Source: an uncultured Verrucomicrobia subdivision 3 bacterium
Lineage (GTDB): Bacteria; Verrucomicrobiota; Verrucomicrobiia; Limisphaerales; UBA11358
NCBI GenBank assembly: GCA_903884535.1
Contig: CAISEZ010000074.1
Location: 1-49,234, forward strand
Direction: 5' to 3'
DNA: 49,234 nt
Shown: positions 1 through 10,099 of the stretch, piece after piece
How the letters are laid out: each line of letters starts with the position of its first letter
How positions within the stretch are numbered: position 1 is the first letter of the stretch
Made by a program: the position numbers and the translations under genes
The notes under the pieces: generated by a model
Databases searched by the model: none
The model's input: only the letters and a program-made list of their open reading frames with translations
What the model was told of the DNA's origin: nothing

Positions 1-124
1 GCAACTTTCCGTCAGCCCAGCGGTCGGATTTCGGCCTCGGTTGGGACAAACGTTACTGCTGTTCCCACGCCGATTTCTGAAAATTTCACCCATAAAAATT
101 GCAGGTCCGAAAATTCACCCGTAG

Positions 125-2633
<2,509 letters not shown>

Positions 2634-2749
2634 ACAACTTCTTCTGAAAATCATACCCATATCCGTTCAAGCAAGACAGTCTAACATCATTGCCATATAT
2701 ACCAGACACTTTGTAACTGGCGAATTTCCGTCGCAGTGTTGTGGCAAAA

Positions 2750-3448
2750 TCAACCGGTGGTTTCTTCCCGCAATTTTTTCAATGCGGCCAGGGCTGCGGC
2801 GCTCTCGGCGGCTTTTTTGCTCTTGCCTTGGCCACGCGCCAGCTCCACGCCGACGTGCAGCACGGCGCATTCAAAATCGCGGTCGTGATCGGCGCCGCTC
2901 GCCGCCACCAGCAGGTATTCCGGAGCCGTCGGCGATTTGGACTGCAACAGCTCTTGCAATTCGCCCTTCGGATTTTCGATGCCGGGCAATTCGCCCAGCT
3001 CGCCGAACTTGGCGCTGAATTCGCGCAAGATAAATTCGCGCGCGGCGTCAAAACCGCCGTCCAAAAAAATCGCGCCGAGCACCGACTCAAACGCATCCGC
3101 CAGCGTGGAGGCGCGCTCGCGTCCGCCGGTGTTTTCCTCGCCGCGGCTGATCACCAGGTGCGCGCCCAGATTCAGTGCGCGACCGTGCTCGGCCAGTGAA
3201 CTAGCGTTCACTAGTTTGGCGCGCGACTTGGTCAGCGCGCCTTCGTCCGCCTCGGAAAAATTTTCGTAAAGTTCGCGCGTGAGCACGAGGCCCAGCACGG
3301 CGTCGCCGAGAAATTCCAGCCGCTGGTTGTGCGGTGTCGGCGTGTTTTGCTCATGCGCGACGGACGGATGGGTGAGCGCGAGCCGCAGCAGATTTTCGTC
3401 GCGGAACTGGTAGCCGAGGCGCAGTTGGAGTTCGGCGAGGGTGGACAC
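2750..3448 (-). CDS. rnc: Ribonuclease III
   Basis: This 232-residue protein cleaves double-stranded RNA and acts in rRNA and mRNA maturation in the cytoplasm. The RNase III signature QRLEFLGDAVLGLV is near residues 43-56. A second acidic cluster, DAFESVLGAIFLDGG, supplies the remaining metal-binding Asp and Glu. A double-stranded-RNA-binding domain occupies roughly residues 158-228 (NPKGELQELLQ, then GKSKKAAESAAALAAL). The length and domain order are normal for bacterial RNase III. It is the last gene of a minus-strand cluster, with only six bases between it and the CxxC protein upstream. Confidence 0.97.
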   Translation of the reverse strand: MSTLAELQLRLGYQFRDENLLRLALTHPSVAHEQNTPTPHNQRLEFLGDAVLGLVLTRELYENFSEADEGALTKSRAKLVNASSLAEHGRALNLGAHLVISRGEENTGGRERASTLADAFESVLGAIFLDGGFDAAREFILREFSAKFGELGELPGIENPKGELQELLQSKSPTAPEYLLVAASGADHDRDFECAVLHVGVELARGQGKSKKAAESAAALAALKKLREETTG

Positions 3449-3454
3449 GGAATT

Positions 3455-4048
3455 TTAATTTGCCGCAGCGGATTCGACCGGCGGCGCGGTTTCGGCATTT
3501 TCCTCCGCGACCAGCGCCGGCGTTTCCGTCGCTACCGGCGGCGGTGTCAAGCCGTGTTCCAGCAATTGCGCCACGTCGCGCTGGACTTGTTCCAACTGGT
3601 CGAGATGCAGATTCGGATCGGCAATCGTGAAGATGTCGCCGGTCTTCGGATGTTCGTAGACAAACACGCGCTGGCCGTCGCGCTTGATCTGGTCCTTCAC
3701 TTTGAGAATGCGTTTGCGTTCGAGCATGACCGCGAGAATGTAGGCGGCGGGCGCGTAACGCGGCTCGTTTTGCTCGATGAGCTTGCGCAGCACCGTCTCG
3801 GCGGTTTCTTTTTGGATGGCGTCAACCGGTTGCGCGGGTGGCGTTTCGTAAATGCCGTGCCACTGCGAGATGAAACCGTCGCGGCTGCGCGGGTCGCCGG
3901 CTTGTTGCGCACACGGCTCGCAGATGTCCGAGCGGCGCAGTTCGTTTTTCTCTTCAAGCAAAATGGTGCGATACGGCTGTTTGTCGGCAAACGGCTGGGT
4001 GCACGTCTCGCAGGCGTGCGCGCGGGACTGAATGTTCCACTCGTTCAT
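3455..4048 (-). CDS. Conserved CxxC zinc-binding-like protein
   Basis: This 197-residue protein is not one I can name. Residues 13-16 (CETC) and 43-46 (CEPC) form two CxxC pairs that could bind one zinc. The middle region contains AAYILAVMLERKRILKVKD and a strand pair with VFVYEHPKTGDIFTI. The tail is Pro/Ala/Glu-rich and looks disordered. The family-like pattern (N-terminal paired cysteines, then an ERKRILK helix) suggests a small cytoplasmic protein of unknown role. It lies between parC and its small zinc-ribbon neighbour on one side and rnc on the other, all on the minus strand with short gaps, so co-transcription with rnc is likely. No signal peptide or membrane segment is visible. Confidence 0.75.
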   Translation of the reverse strand: MNEWNIQSRAHACETCTQPFADKQPYRTILLEEKNELRRSDICEPCAQQAGDPRSRDGFISQWHGIYETPPAQPVDAIQKETAETVLRKLIEQNEPRYAPAAYILAVMLERKRILKVKDQIKRDGQRVFVYEHPKTGDIFTIADPNLHLDQLEQVQRDVAQLLEHGLTPPPVATETPALVAEENAETAPPVESAAAN

Positions 4049-4112
4049 GGGCGGGGAGATTTAACCACGAATCACGCGATTGAACACGAAGAAAATGATC
4101 GCGACCGTCCGA

Positions 4113-4301
4113 TCAGGTTGCAAAATCGAAGTCCGAGCAGCTCATGAAATAATGGCAGTGCGGACAGCGCAATTTGCATTTCTCGTTGATCAGCTCGTGC
4201 CCGCATTGCAGGCAAAACCGCCAGTGCTCGCCGGCGACGACTTGGTCAGCCAAAAGGCGACAGGCGTCACCTCGCAACTGGTCTGAAGTGTCCCGTTCCA
4301 T
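4113..4301 (-). CDS. Small zinc-ribbon protein (62 aa)
   Basis: The ATG at 4301 lies five bases after the parC stop, an arrangement typical of translational coupling. The 62-residue product ends in CLQCGHELINEKCKLRCPHC, followed by HYFMSCSDF. It thus has CxxC...CxxC spacing like a rubredoxin or zinc-ribbon knuckle, plus extra cysteines. A longer reading frame extends upstream into parC in another frame, but only this C-terminal part has protein-like composition. Its function is unknown. Coupling to parC suggests co-expression rather than a known topoisomerase role. Confidence 0.7.
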   Translation of the reverse strand: MERDTSDQLRGDACRLLADQVVAGEHWRFCLQCGHELINEKCKLRCPHCHYFMSCSDFDFAT

Positions 4302-4306
4302 CTGGG

Positions 4307-6427
4307 TCAGGCAAAAATAATTTTCGTCGTCGCCTCTTTTTCGTCCCAGCCACGCGTTGGCTCGGCGGTGACGGACGAAATGTCTTTGATGGAAATCTGC
4401 CGGCCCAGCGTTTTGGGCGATTTCACATCCACCTGCGACGGATCGCACGTCTGTTGCGAGACTTTCTGGTGCGGCGCGGGTTTGTAGCGCACGTAAAGAA
4501 TCTTCGGCGTCTCCGGTGCGAAATACAGAATGCGCGACTTGTCTGGAATACACGAATAGGCCTTGTTCAAAATCGTGCCCCCAAATGTGAAGCGCTTTAG
4601 ATAGCTTGCCTCGCGGTCGGTGTAGGCGCAGGTGAAAATCTTTTCGCGATCCGGAATGCCGCAGTAATACAATTCCTGGCCGACAAATAATTTCTCCGGC
4701 AGTTCGCTGACCTTGTAAGTGCCGTCCTTAAACACAAGCAATATCTTGTCGAACTTCGTGCATTCAACTTTGAATTCCTCGCCGGAAACTTTGTAACCCA
4801 CGTAGCCGCTCTCGCGGTCGTAAGCCACTTTGAACGACTTGAACGCGACCGCTTTCACGTCCACTTCTTCGTGGCGCGCGGATTTTGTGGTGAGGCGCGG
4901 ATAAATCGGCCGATATTTTTCAAGCAACACTTCGAGATGACCGATGGCGTATTTCGTGAGGCTCTTGAGATTTTTCTGCGTGTCGGCCAGATCCGCTTTG
5001 ACCTGATCCATTTCCTCGCGATGTTTGTTGATATCAAACAGCGAAATGCGGCGGATGCGCACCTGCAATAATTTCTCCACGTCCGGATCAGCGATGTCGC
5101 GCACGAGCTGTTTCCTAAATGGAATAAAACCTTCATACACCGCCGCCGTCACCGCCTCGCCAGTCTTGCACTTCTCGATCAATTTATAGATGCGTTCTTC
5201 AATAAAGATCCGTTCCAGTGTGCGATAATGCAGTTCATCTTCGAGCTGCCTCTGCTTCAACTCCAGCTCACGCTTGAGCAGTTCGACGAGCTGCGCCGTG
5301 TTCTCCTGCAACACTTCGCTCACGGTCAATTCCACCGGCCGATTCTCTTTGATGACGATGATGCGGCTGCTGAGCGAGACTTCGCAATCGGTGAAGGCAT
5401 ACAGTGCATCCACCAATTTTTCCGCGTCCACGCCCTGCGGACACCTGATTTCGATCTCGACATCTTCCGACGTGAAATCGTTGATGGATTTCACCTTCAA
5501 CTTACCTTTGCGCGTCGCGTCCTCAATCGAAGCGATGAGTGATTCCGTCGTGGTGCTCGGCGGAATTTCTTTGATGACGACCGTCGAATCATCCTTCGTT
5601 TTAATCTTGGCGCGGACTTTCACCGTGCCTTTGCCGTCCTGATAATCGCGCGCGTCCATCAGGCCGCCGGTCGGAAAATCCGGCAGACATTTGAACGGCT
5701 GCTTTTTTAAAATCGCGATCTGCGCTTCGAGCAGTTCCGGAAAATTATGCGGCAACAACCGCGCGCTCAAACCAACCGCGATGCCTTCCGCGCCGAGCAT
5801 GAGCGAGAGCGGCAGTTTGCACGGCAACGTCACTGGCTCTTTGTTGCGGCCGTCGTAGCTCGGCACAAAATCCGTGATCGAGTCATTGAAAACTTCCGTG
5901 CGCGCGAGTTCAGTCAAACGACATTCGATATAACGCGGCGCGGCAGCGGGATCGCCCGTGTAGATGTTGCCATAATTTCCCTGACCTTCGATGAGATAAC
6001 GCTTGTTGGCCAGCACCACCAGCGCGTCACCAATCGAAGCGTCGCCGTGCGGATGATATTTCATCGTGTCGCCCACTACGTTCGCGACCTTGATGAAACG
6101 CCCGTCGTCATTCTGATGCAACGACCACAGAATGCGCCGTTGCACCGGTTTCACGCCATCGGCCAGATGCGGAATCGCGCGGTCGCGGATGACGTAGCTC
6201 GCATATTCAAGAAAGCTCGTGTTGACGCGGCGATGCAGCGCCAGTTCCAGTTTTCCAGGAGCGAACGGCTTGTGCGCGACCACTTCCACCACCTCGGCGA
6301 GCACATGCGTTTCACCGGTTTCACTCGCGGGGGTGTTTTTGATTTCCGTAGTTTCCGGCCCGCCGGGTTGTGCGCCTTCAATCGGTAATTCAGGCTGGCC
6401 TGATTCTTTCTTTTTCTTGGCTGACAT
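4307..6427 (-). CDS. parC: DNA topoisomerase IV subunit A (ParC/GyrA family)
   Basis: The 706-residue cleavage/religation subunit of a type IIA topoisomerase pairs with ParE to decatenate and relax chromosomes. The breakage domain shows YASYVIRDRAIPHLADGVKP, VQRRILW and the HPHGDASIGDALV segment. The active-site tyrosine is in APRYIECRLTE. The coiled-coil gate follows (VELLKRELELKQRQLEDELHYRTLERIF). The C-terminal region is short, without a canonical GyrA box, and fits the shorter topoisomerase IV-like class better than gyrase. The N-terminus carries a charged, disordered extension of about 60 residues. The gene follows parE after 32 bases on the same strand, so the two subunits are probably made from one transcript. 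Confidence 0.93.
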   Translation of the reverse strand: MSAKKKKESGQPELPIEGAQPGGPETTEIKNTPASETGETHVLAEVVEVVAHKPFAPGKLELALHRRVNTSFLEYASYVIRDRAIPHLADGVKPVQRRILWSLHQNDDGRFIKVANVVGDTMKYHPHGDASIGDALVVLANKRYLIEGQGNYGNIYTGDPAAAPRYIECRLTELARTEVFNDSITDFVPSYDGRNKEPVTLPCKLPLSLMLGAEGIAVGLSARLLPHNFPELLEAQIAILKKQPFKCLPDFPTGGLMDARDYQDGKGTVKVRAKIKTKDDSTVVIKEIPPSTTTESLIASIEDATRKGKLKVKSINDFTSEDVEIEIRCPQGVDAEKLVDALYAFTDCEVSLSSRIIVIKENRPVELTVSEVLQENTAQLVELLKRELELKQRQLEDELHYRTLERIFIEERIYKLIEKCKTGEAVTAAVYEGFIPFRKQLVRDIADPDVEKLLQVRIRRISLFDINKHREEMDQVKADLADTQKNLKSLTKYAIGHLEVLLEKYRPIYPRLTTKSARHEEVDVKAVAFKSFKVAYDRESGYVGYKVSGEEFKVECTKFDKILLVFKDGTYKVSELPEKLFVGQELYYCGIPDREKIFTCAYTDREASYLKRFTFGGTILNKAYSCIPDKSRILYFAPETPKILYVRYKPAPHQKVSQQTCDPSQVDVKSPKTLGRQISIKDISSVTAEPTRGWDEKEATTKIIFA

Positions 6428-6459
6428 GATTTGAAATTAAGAGAACGGTTTTTGTCGGC

Positions 6460-8307
6460 TTAGTCTTCCACCGGCACCACCAGGTTTTCCATGATGTAGT
6501 CTTTGCGCTCCGGGGTGTTCTTGCCCATGTAGAAATTCAGGATGTTGGTCACGTCCGGCTTGGACGCGTGCTCAACTTTGTTCAGCCGCATTTCCTTGCC
6601 GATAAACTGGGCAAATTCTTTCGGGCTGATTTCACCGAGACCTTTGAAGCGAGTAATTTCCGGTTTGCCGCCGAGATTTTTCACCGCCGCGTCGCGTTCG
6701 GCTTCAGAGTAGCAATAAATCGTCTTCTCTTTATTGCGCACGCGGAACAGTGGTGTCTCTAGCACGAACAAATGTCCGTCGTGAACGAGCTGATCAAAGA
6801 AGCGGAAAAAGTAAGTGATCATCAGATTGCGGATGTGCAAGCCGTCCACGTCGGCGTCGGTGGCGAGAATAACCTTGTCGTAACGCAAGCTGTCGAGAGT
6901 ATCTTCGACGTTCAGCGCCTGCATCAGATGATACATCTCGTCGTTCTTATACATTATGTCGCGCTTTAGGTCCCAAACGTTGAGCGGTTTGCCTTTCAGC
7001 ACAAACACAGCCTGGTTATTCACGTCGCGGCAACTGGTGATAGACCCGGCCGCTGACTGGCCTTCGCAGATGAATACCATCGTGCCCTTGCCCTTTTCCT
7101 TCTTTTTGTCGAGATGGTTTTTACAATCTTTCAACTGCGGAATCCGCATCGTGATGGACTTGGCCCGTTCGCGCGCCAGCTTCTTCACGTCCTGAAGTTC
7201 CTTCCGCAACTGCCGCGTGTCTTCGGCCTTCGCCAGAATTTTTTCCGCAATGGCCTTGTTACGATTGAAGAAGTGTAACAATTCTTCACGCACATTGTTC
7301 ACGAGTTCAGTGCGGATCTCGGTATTGCCTAATTTATTCTTGGTCTGCGATTCGAATACCGGGTCTTTCAACCGGATAGCCACCGCGCCGACCATCGCTT
7401 CGCGCACATCATCGCCTTCGTATTTGGCGTTGCCGTATTCGTTGACCGCCTTGAGCAGACCTTCGCGAAAGGCGCTCAAATGCGTGCCGCCATCGCTGGT
7501 GAACTGGCCGTTGACGAACGAAAAAAAAGTTTCGCCGTAACGACTATTGCTGTGCGTGAAACAAAATTCCAACGTCTTGCTGGTATAGTGCAGCGGCGGA
7601 TAAAACGGTTCCGCACCGTCGGTTTCCAAGTCTTCCATCACCAGGTCCATCAGCCCGTGGCGCGACTGAAATATTTTCGGCTCGGTCAATTCCGGCGTTT
7701 TGAGTATCAATTTCAGCCCGGTGTTGAGATAGCTGTAATGGCGCAGCCGCCGCTCGATGTGTTCCAGCCGGAACTCGCTGTCCTTGAAAATTTCCGGGTC
7801 GCCCTCGAACTCGATGAGGGTGCCGTTCGGTTCCTTGGTTTTGCCGGCATCGTCCTTTTTTAATCTGCCTTGTTTGAAGGAAGCTTCGGCAAATTCACCA
7901 TCGCGATGGCTGCGGACAAAGAAGTTTTTCGACAGCGCATTGACCGCCTTGGTGCCGACACCATTCAAACCGACACTGAACTGAAAAACTTCGTCATTAT
8001 ACTTGGCGCCGGTATTGATCTTGGAAACGCAGTCCACGACTTTGCCCAGCGGAATACCGCGACCATAATCGCGAACGGACACGCGATTGCCTTCGAGGTT
8101 GATGGCGACCTCTTTGCCATGGCCCATGATGTATTCATCAATCGCATTGTCCACCACCTCCTTGAGCAGGACATAGCAGCCGTCGTCGGGATTATTGCCG
8201 TTGCCGATGCGGCCGATATACATGCCAGTCCGCAGCCGGATATGCTCCAGCGAGGACAGCGTCTTGATCTTGCTCTCGTCGTAATTGTGCTTCGGATTTT
8301 CAGCCAT
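6460..8307 (-). CDS. parE: DNA topoisomerase IV subunit B (ParE)
   Basis: This is the 615-residue ATPase subunit of topoisomerase IV. The GHKL ATP-binding fold is seen in LLKEVVDNAIDEYIMGHG, VRDYGRGIPLG and VGLNGVGTKAVNALS. The TOPRIM domain carries ICEGQSAAGSI and LATDADVDGLHIRNLMI, and the C-terminus has RFKGLGEISPKEF. The EGQSAAGS form, rather than EGDSAGGS, separates this group from classical GyrB. I chose the ATG at 8307, which gives MAENPKHNYDESKI and then the family's SLEHIRLRTGMYIG. The frame stays open about 200 bases further upstream, but that part does not resemble the family. The gene starts the parE-parC cluster, and its promoter should lie in 8308-8732. Confidence 0.93.
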   Translation of the reverse strand: MAENPKHNYDESKIKTLSSLEHIRLRTGMYIGRIGNGNNPDDGCYVLLKEVVDNAIDEYIMGHGKEVAINLEGNRVSVRDYGRGIPLGKVVDCVSKINTGAKYNDEVFQFSVGLNGVGTKAVNALSKNFFVRSHRDGEFAEASFKQGRLKKDDAGKTKEPNGTLIEFEGDPEIFKDSEFRLEHIERRLRHYSYLNTGLKLILKTPELTEPKIFQSRHGLMDLVMEDLETDGAEPFYPPLHYTSKTLEFCFTHSNSRYGETFFSFVNGQFTSDGGTHLSAFREGLLKAVNEYGNAKYEGDDVREAMVGAVAIRLKDPVFESQTKNKLGNTEIRTELVNNVREELLHFFNRNKAIAEKILAKAEDTRQLRKELQDVKKLARERAKSITMRIPQLKDCKNHLDKKKEKGKGTMVFICEGQSAAGSITSCRDVNNQAVFVLKGKPLNVWDLKRDIMYKNDEMYHLMQALNVEDTLDSLRYDKVILATDADVDGLHIRNLMITYFFRFFDQLVHDGHLFVLETPLFRVRNKEKTIYCYSEAERDAAVKNLGGKPEITRFKGLGEISPKEFAQFIGKEMRLNKVEHASKPDVTNILNFYMGKNTPERKDYIMENLVVPVED

Positions 8308-8732
8308 AGAAATTTCGTGGCCGTGAAGATGAAACAAACCGCGCCGAATGCAAATGCGAAAATGCAAGAATAGTGAATCCTGCAAAACTTGTTTTTGGCT
8401 GCAGCCAACCAGAGCTGCCGTGATTTGCCTGTAAACACAGGTTTTCTGAGTGCTCCCAGAATGCCCATAAGGCAAGTTTTCTGCGGTCCGGGATAGTGTC
8501 GGTCTGGTCTCCAACTAATAACTGATGATGTCGGTTTGGATTCGGCTGAAGCAGCCGGCTGTGGCGGGAACCCACGAATAGAGCCGCCTTGTCTGGCCCG
8601 TTTTCGTTGGTCTGAGTGACGACTATAATAAAAGAATTCCTGATTTGTAGAACGGGATTCTGATGCCTCCGGTAGTGAGGAATATTAACTAAGCTATTGA
8701 CTATTCCACGAAAAACCTCTATTAACTTGAAC
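8308..8732. other. 425-base non-coding region between divergent parE and 8733 genes
   Basis: No convincing protein is visible on either strand. On the plus strand there is a perfect TATAAT at 8624-8629 with only a poor -35. A clean hairpin with arms CGGCTG/CAGCCG lies at 8543-8557, next to GTGG/CCAC at 8561-8575. Another small hairpin (CCTGT/ACAGG at 8428-8441) is followed by TTTT. The region must hold the parE promoter on the minus strand and a promoter for the gene at 8733. A structured small RNA is possible but not demonstrated. Confidence 0.4.
8697..8725 (+). promoter_or_regulatory. Possible sigma-70-type promoter, leaderless configuration
   Basis: TTGACT (8697-8702) is separated by 17 bases from TATTAA (8720-8725). 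The expected start of transcription, six to eight bases further on, coincides with the ATG at 8733. No Shine-Dalgarno sequence precedes that ATG, so a leaderless mRNA is a reasonable inference. Confidence 0.45.
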
Positions 8733-9125
8733 ATGAGTTCAATTACTAGCCTATCCGTCCAACAACTCCGTCAAGCCGCTGGCTTGAAGGAAAAAATCCA
8801 GTCTCTGGAAAAACAGCTCGCCCAAATTTTGGGTGGAGCCGCCAAAGTGGCCGTGGCTGCCGCCGCCGCCGCGCCTAAAACCCGTTCCAAAATGAGCGCC
8901 GCCGCCCGGGCGAAAATTTCCGCCGCTTCCAAGGCCCGTTGGGCCAAGGTCCGGTCGGGCAAGCCCGCCGCGGTCAAAGTCGCCAAAGCGGCTAAAGTCG
9001 TGGTGAAAGCCGTGAAGCCCGTGACCAAGAAAAAATTCACGATGAGCGCCGCCGCCAAGGCCAAGATTTCCGCCGCCGCCAAGGCGCGCTGGGCCAAGAT
9101 CAAGGCCGCCAAGAAAACGGCTTAA
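8733..9125 (+). CDS. Lys/Ala-rich basic protein with two SAAA-KARWAK motifs
   Basis: This is a 130-residue, highly basic protein. Residues 10-35 form an amphipathic, coiled-coil-like helix (QQLRQAAGLKEKIQSLEKQL). Two near-identical 19-residue motifs follow, at residues 54-72 and 104-122, of the form MSAAARAKISAASKARWAK. They are joined by a Lys/Ala/Val/Pro-rich linker like the tails of histone H1-type proteins. The motif resembles short helical DNA-contacting modules seen in NUMOD3-type and nucleoid-associated proteins, so nucleic-acid binding is inferred, with the coiled coil as a dimerisation element. It stands alone, with its own promoter and a strong terminator. The start at ATG 8733 is preferred over the upstream TTG at 8697 because that TTG is the likely -35 box. 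Confidence 0.75.
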   Translation: MSSITSLSVQQLRQAAGLKEKIQSLEKQLAQILGGAAKVAVAAAAAAPKTRSKMSAAARAKISAASKARWAKVRSGKPAAVKVAKAAKVVVKAVKPVTKKKFTMSAAAKAKISAAAKARWAKIKAAKKTA

Positions 9126-9132
9126 GTCTAAC

Positions 9133-9151
9133 CCGCCGGAGATTCCGGCGG
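9133..9151 (+). other. Perfect hairpin after the 8733-9125 gene
   Basis: CCGCCGGA, a three-base loop GAT, then TCCGGCGG form an eight-pair, GC-rich stem a few bases after the stop codon. It has no U-tract of its own and may protect the 3' end or pause polymerase ahead of the true terminator at 9164. Confidence 0.6.
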
Positions 9152-9163
9152 CCAGATTCATCC

Positions 9164-9198
9164 ATCCGTTCTCTCTCACCGGAGAACGGATTTTTTTT
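9164..9198 (+). terminator. Rho-independent terminator
   Basis: A ten-pair perfect stem (ATCCGTTCTC / GAGAACGGAT, arms at 9164-9173 and 9182-9191) is followed directly by a run of eight T. It ends the 8733-9125 transcript and insulates the secretion operon. Confidence 0.9.
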
Positions 9199-9270
9199 GG
9201 ACCGGTCACATTTCAAGTGGCCGGGAGTCCGGTTAAAGATAGGGGTATTTCAAAACTAGTTGTCATCGAG

Positions 9271-9332
9271 TTGCGCAAGATCTGCGCAGCTGATTTTTGC
9301 CGGTGCAGAATTTGCGCGGCTCGATTTTGCGG
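9271..9332 (+). promoter_or_regulatory. Tandem TGCGCA sites, candidate enhancer-binding-protein sites
   Basis: Palindromes TTGCGCAA (9271-9278) and CTGCGCAG (9282-9289) and the related TTGCGCGG (9312-9319) lie 11 and 30 bases apart, roughly whole helical turns. The 22-base stretches at 9281-9302 and 9311-9332 agree at 16 positions. They sit about 55-115 bases upstream of the predicted start from the sigma-54-type promoter at 9359, the usual place for activator sites. Confidence 0.5.
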
Positions 9333-9358
9333 TTCATTGGGAAATGCGGGGTTTCGGA

Positions 9359-9374
9359 TTGGCATGATGTTTGC
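9359..9374 (+). promoter_or_regulatory. Sigma-54 (-24/-12) promoter
   Basis: TTGGCATGATGTTTGC matches the sigma-54 consensus TTGGCACG-N4-TTGC at all but one core base, and GG and GC have the obligatory ten-base spacing. Transcription would begin near 9386, leaving a leader of about 68 bases before the ATG at 9454. The promoter implies control by an AAA+ enhancer-binding protein, which is not encoded in this window. Confidence 0.7.
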
Positions 9375-9453
9375 GTGGCAATGTCTCGCACCAGGCAGAT
9401 GACACGCGTGTGTCGTTCGCAAAAATAAACCAGACAAGCAAACAACAACTATC

Positions 9454-10041
9454 ATGAAATTAAATCGCATTCTCACGCTGTGCGCAGTCGCGGCCGCTCT
9501 GACTTTGAGCGTCGGCAGTCTTTTTGCACAGGACAACGGCAACAACGGCGGCACCAATGGCGGCCAGGGCGGCGGTCAGAACCGCCGCAATCGTCAAGGC
9601 GGCGGCCCCGGTGGCAATTTTGATCCCGCGCAATTCCAACAGCGGATGGTGGACGGCGTTCGGGACCGTCTGAACTTCACCAATGACACGGAATGGGCAG
9701 CCGTTGAACCGCTGGTCACCAAAGTGGTTGCCGCGCGGATGGAGAGCATGGCTGGCGGTATGCGGGGTGTCATGGGCGGCCGCAATCGCGGCGGCGGTCA
9801 GGGCGGTCAGGGTGGTCCCGGCGGCGGCCGCGGCTTCGGTCCGGCCAATCCGGAAGGCGATGCCTTGCAGAAGGCGATTGATGACGACGCTCCCGCAGGG
9901 CAGATCAAGGATTTGCTCACCAAATATAAAGCCGCTCAAAAAGCCAAGCAGGCCAAGCTCGAATCCGCACAGGCGGATCTGAAAGCCGTGCTGACCACCA
10001 AGCAGGAAGCGCAAGCGGCGCTGCTCGGTTTGGTGAACTAA
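9454..10041 (+). CDS. Secreted Gly/Asn-rich Spy/ZraP-like protein
   Basis: This is a 195-residue exported protein. A signal peptide (MKLNRILTLCAVAAALTLSVGSLFA) is followed by a Gly/Asn/Gln/Arg-rich stretch. A helical segment (FDPAQFQQRMVDGVRDRLNFTNDTEW) precedes a second Gly/Arg-rich linker. A long C-terminal helix (LLTKYKAAQKAKQAKLESAQ, then VLTTKQEAQAALLGL) follows. The helical parts resemble the LTxxQ-type Spy/CpxP/ZraP periplasmic proteins, which sense or buffer envelope stress and metals. The resemblance is by pattern only. It is the first gene after the sigma-54 promoter and lies ahead of gspE, separated by a strong hairpin. ZraP genes are classically driven by sigma-54, which strengthens the comparison. 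Confidence 0.65.
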   Translation: MKLNRILTLCAVAAALTLSVGSLFAQDNGNNGGTNGGQGGGQNRRNRQGGGPGGNFDPAQFQQRMVDGVRDRLNFTNDTEWAAVEPLVTKVVAARMESMAGGMRGVMGGRNRGGGQGGQGGPGGGRGFGPANPEGDALQKAIDDDAPAGQIKDLLTKYKAAQKAKQAKLESAQADLKAVLTTKQEAQAALLGLVN

Positions 10042-10048
10042 CAATTCC

Positions 10049-10086
10049 GCAGGAGCCGGCTTGACCTCGTTCAAACCGGCTCCTGC
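10049..10086 (+). other. Long intercistronic hairpin
   Basis: GCAGGAGCCGG (10049-10059) pairs perfectly with CCGGCTCCTGC (10076-10086), and the loop contains a further TTGA/TCAA pairing. No T-run follows on either strand, so it is not a classical terminator. Its place between the abundant-type exported protein and gspE suggests an mRNA-stabilising or attenuating element that sets expression ratios. Confidence 0.65.
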
Positions 10087-10099
10087 AAATCAAATTTCC

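Noticed and set aside
2670-2720. Second sigma-54 promoter upstream of the frameshifted repeat gene (minus strand)
   Set aside because: A TGGCAATGATGTTAG stretch looks similar but lacks the GC at the -12 position.
8308-8640. 6S or other named structured RNA
   Set aside because: Hairpins are present, but I could not match a known secondary structure; only an unspecified RNA remains possible.
10049-10086. Rho-independent terminator after the Spy-like gene
   Set aside because: The stem is strong but no T-run follows on either strand, so I list it only as an intercistronic hairpin.
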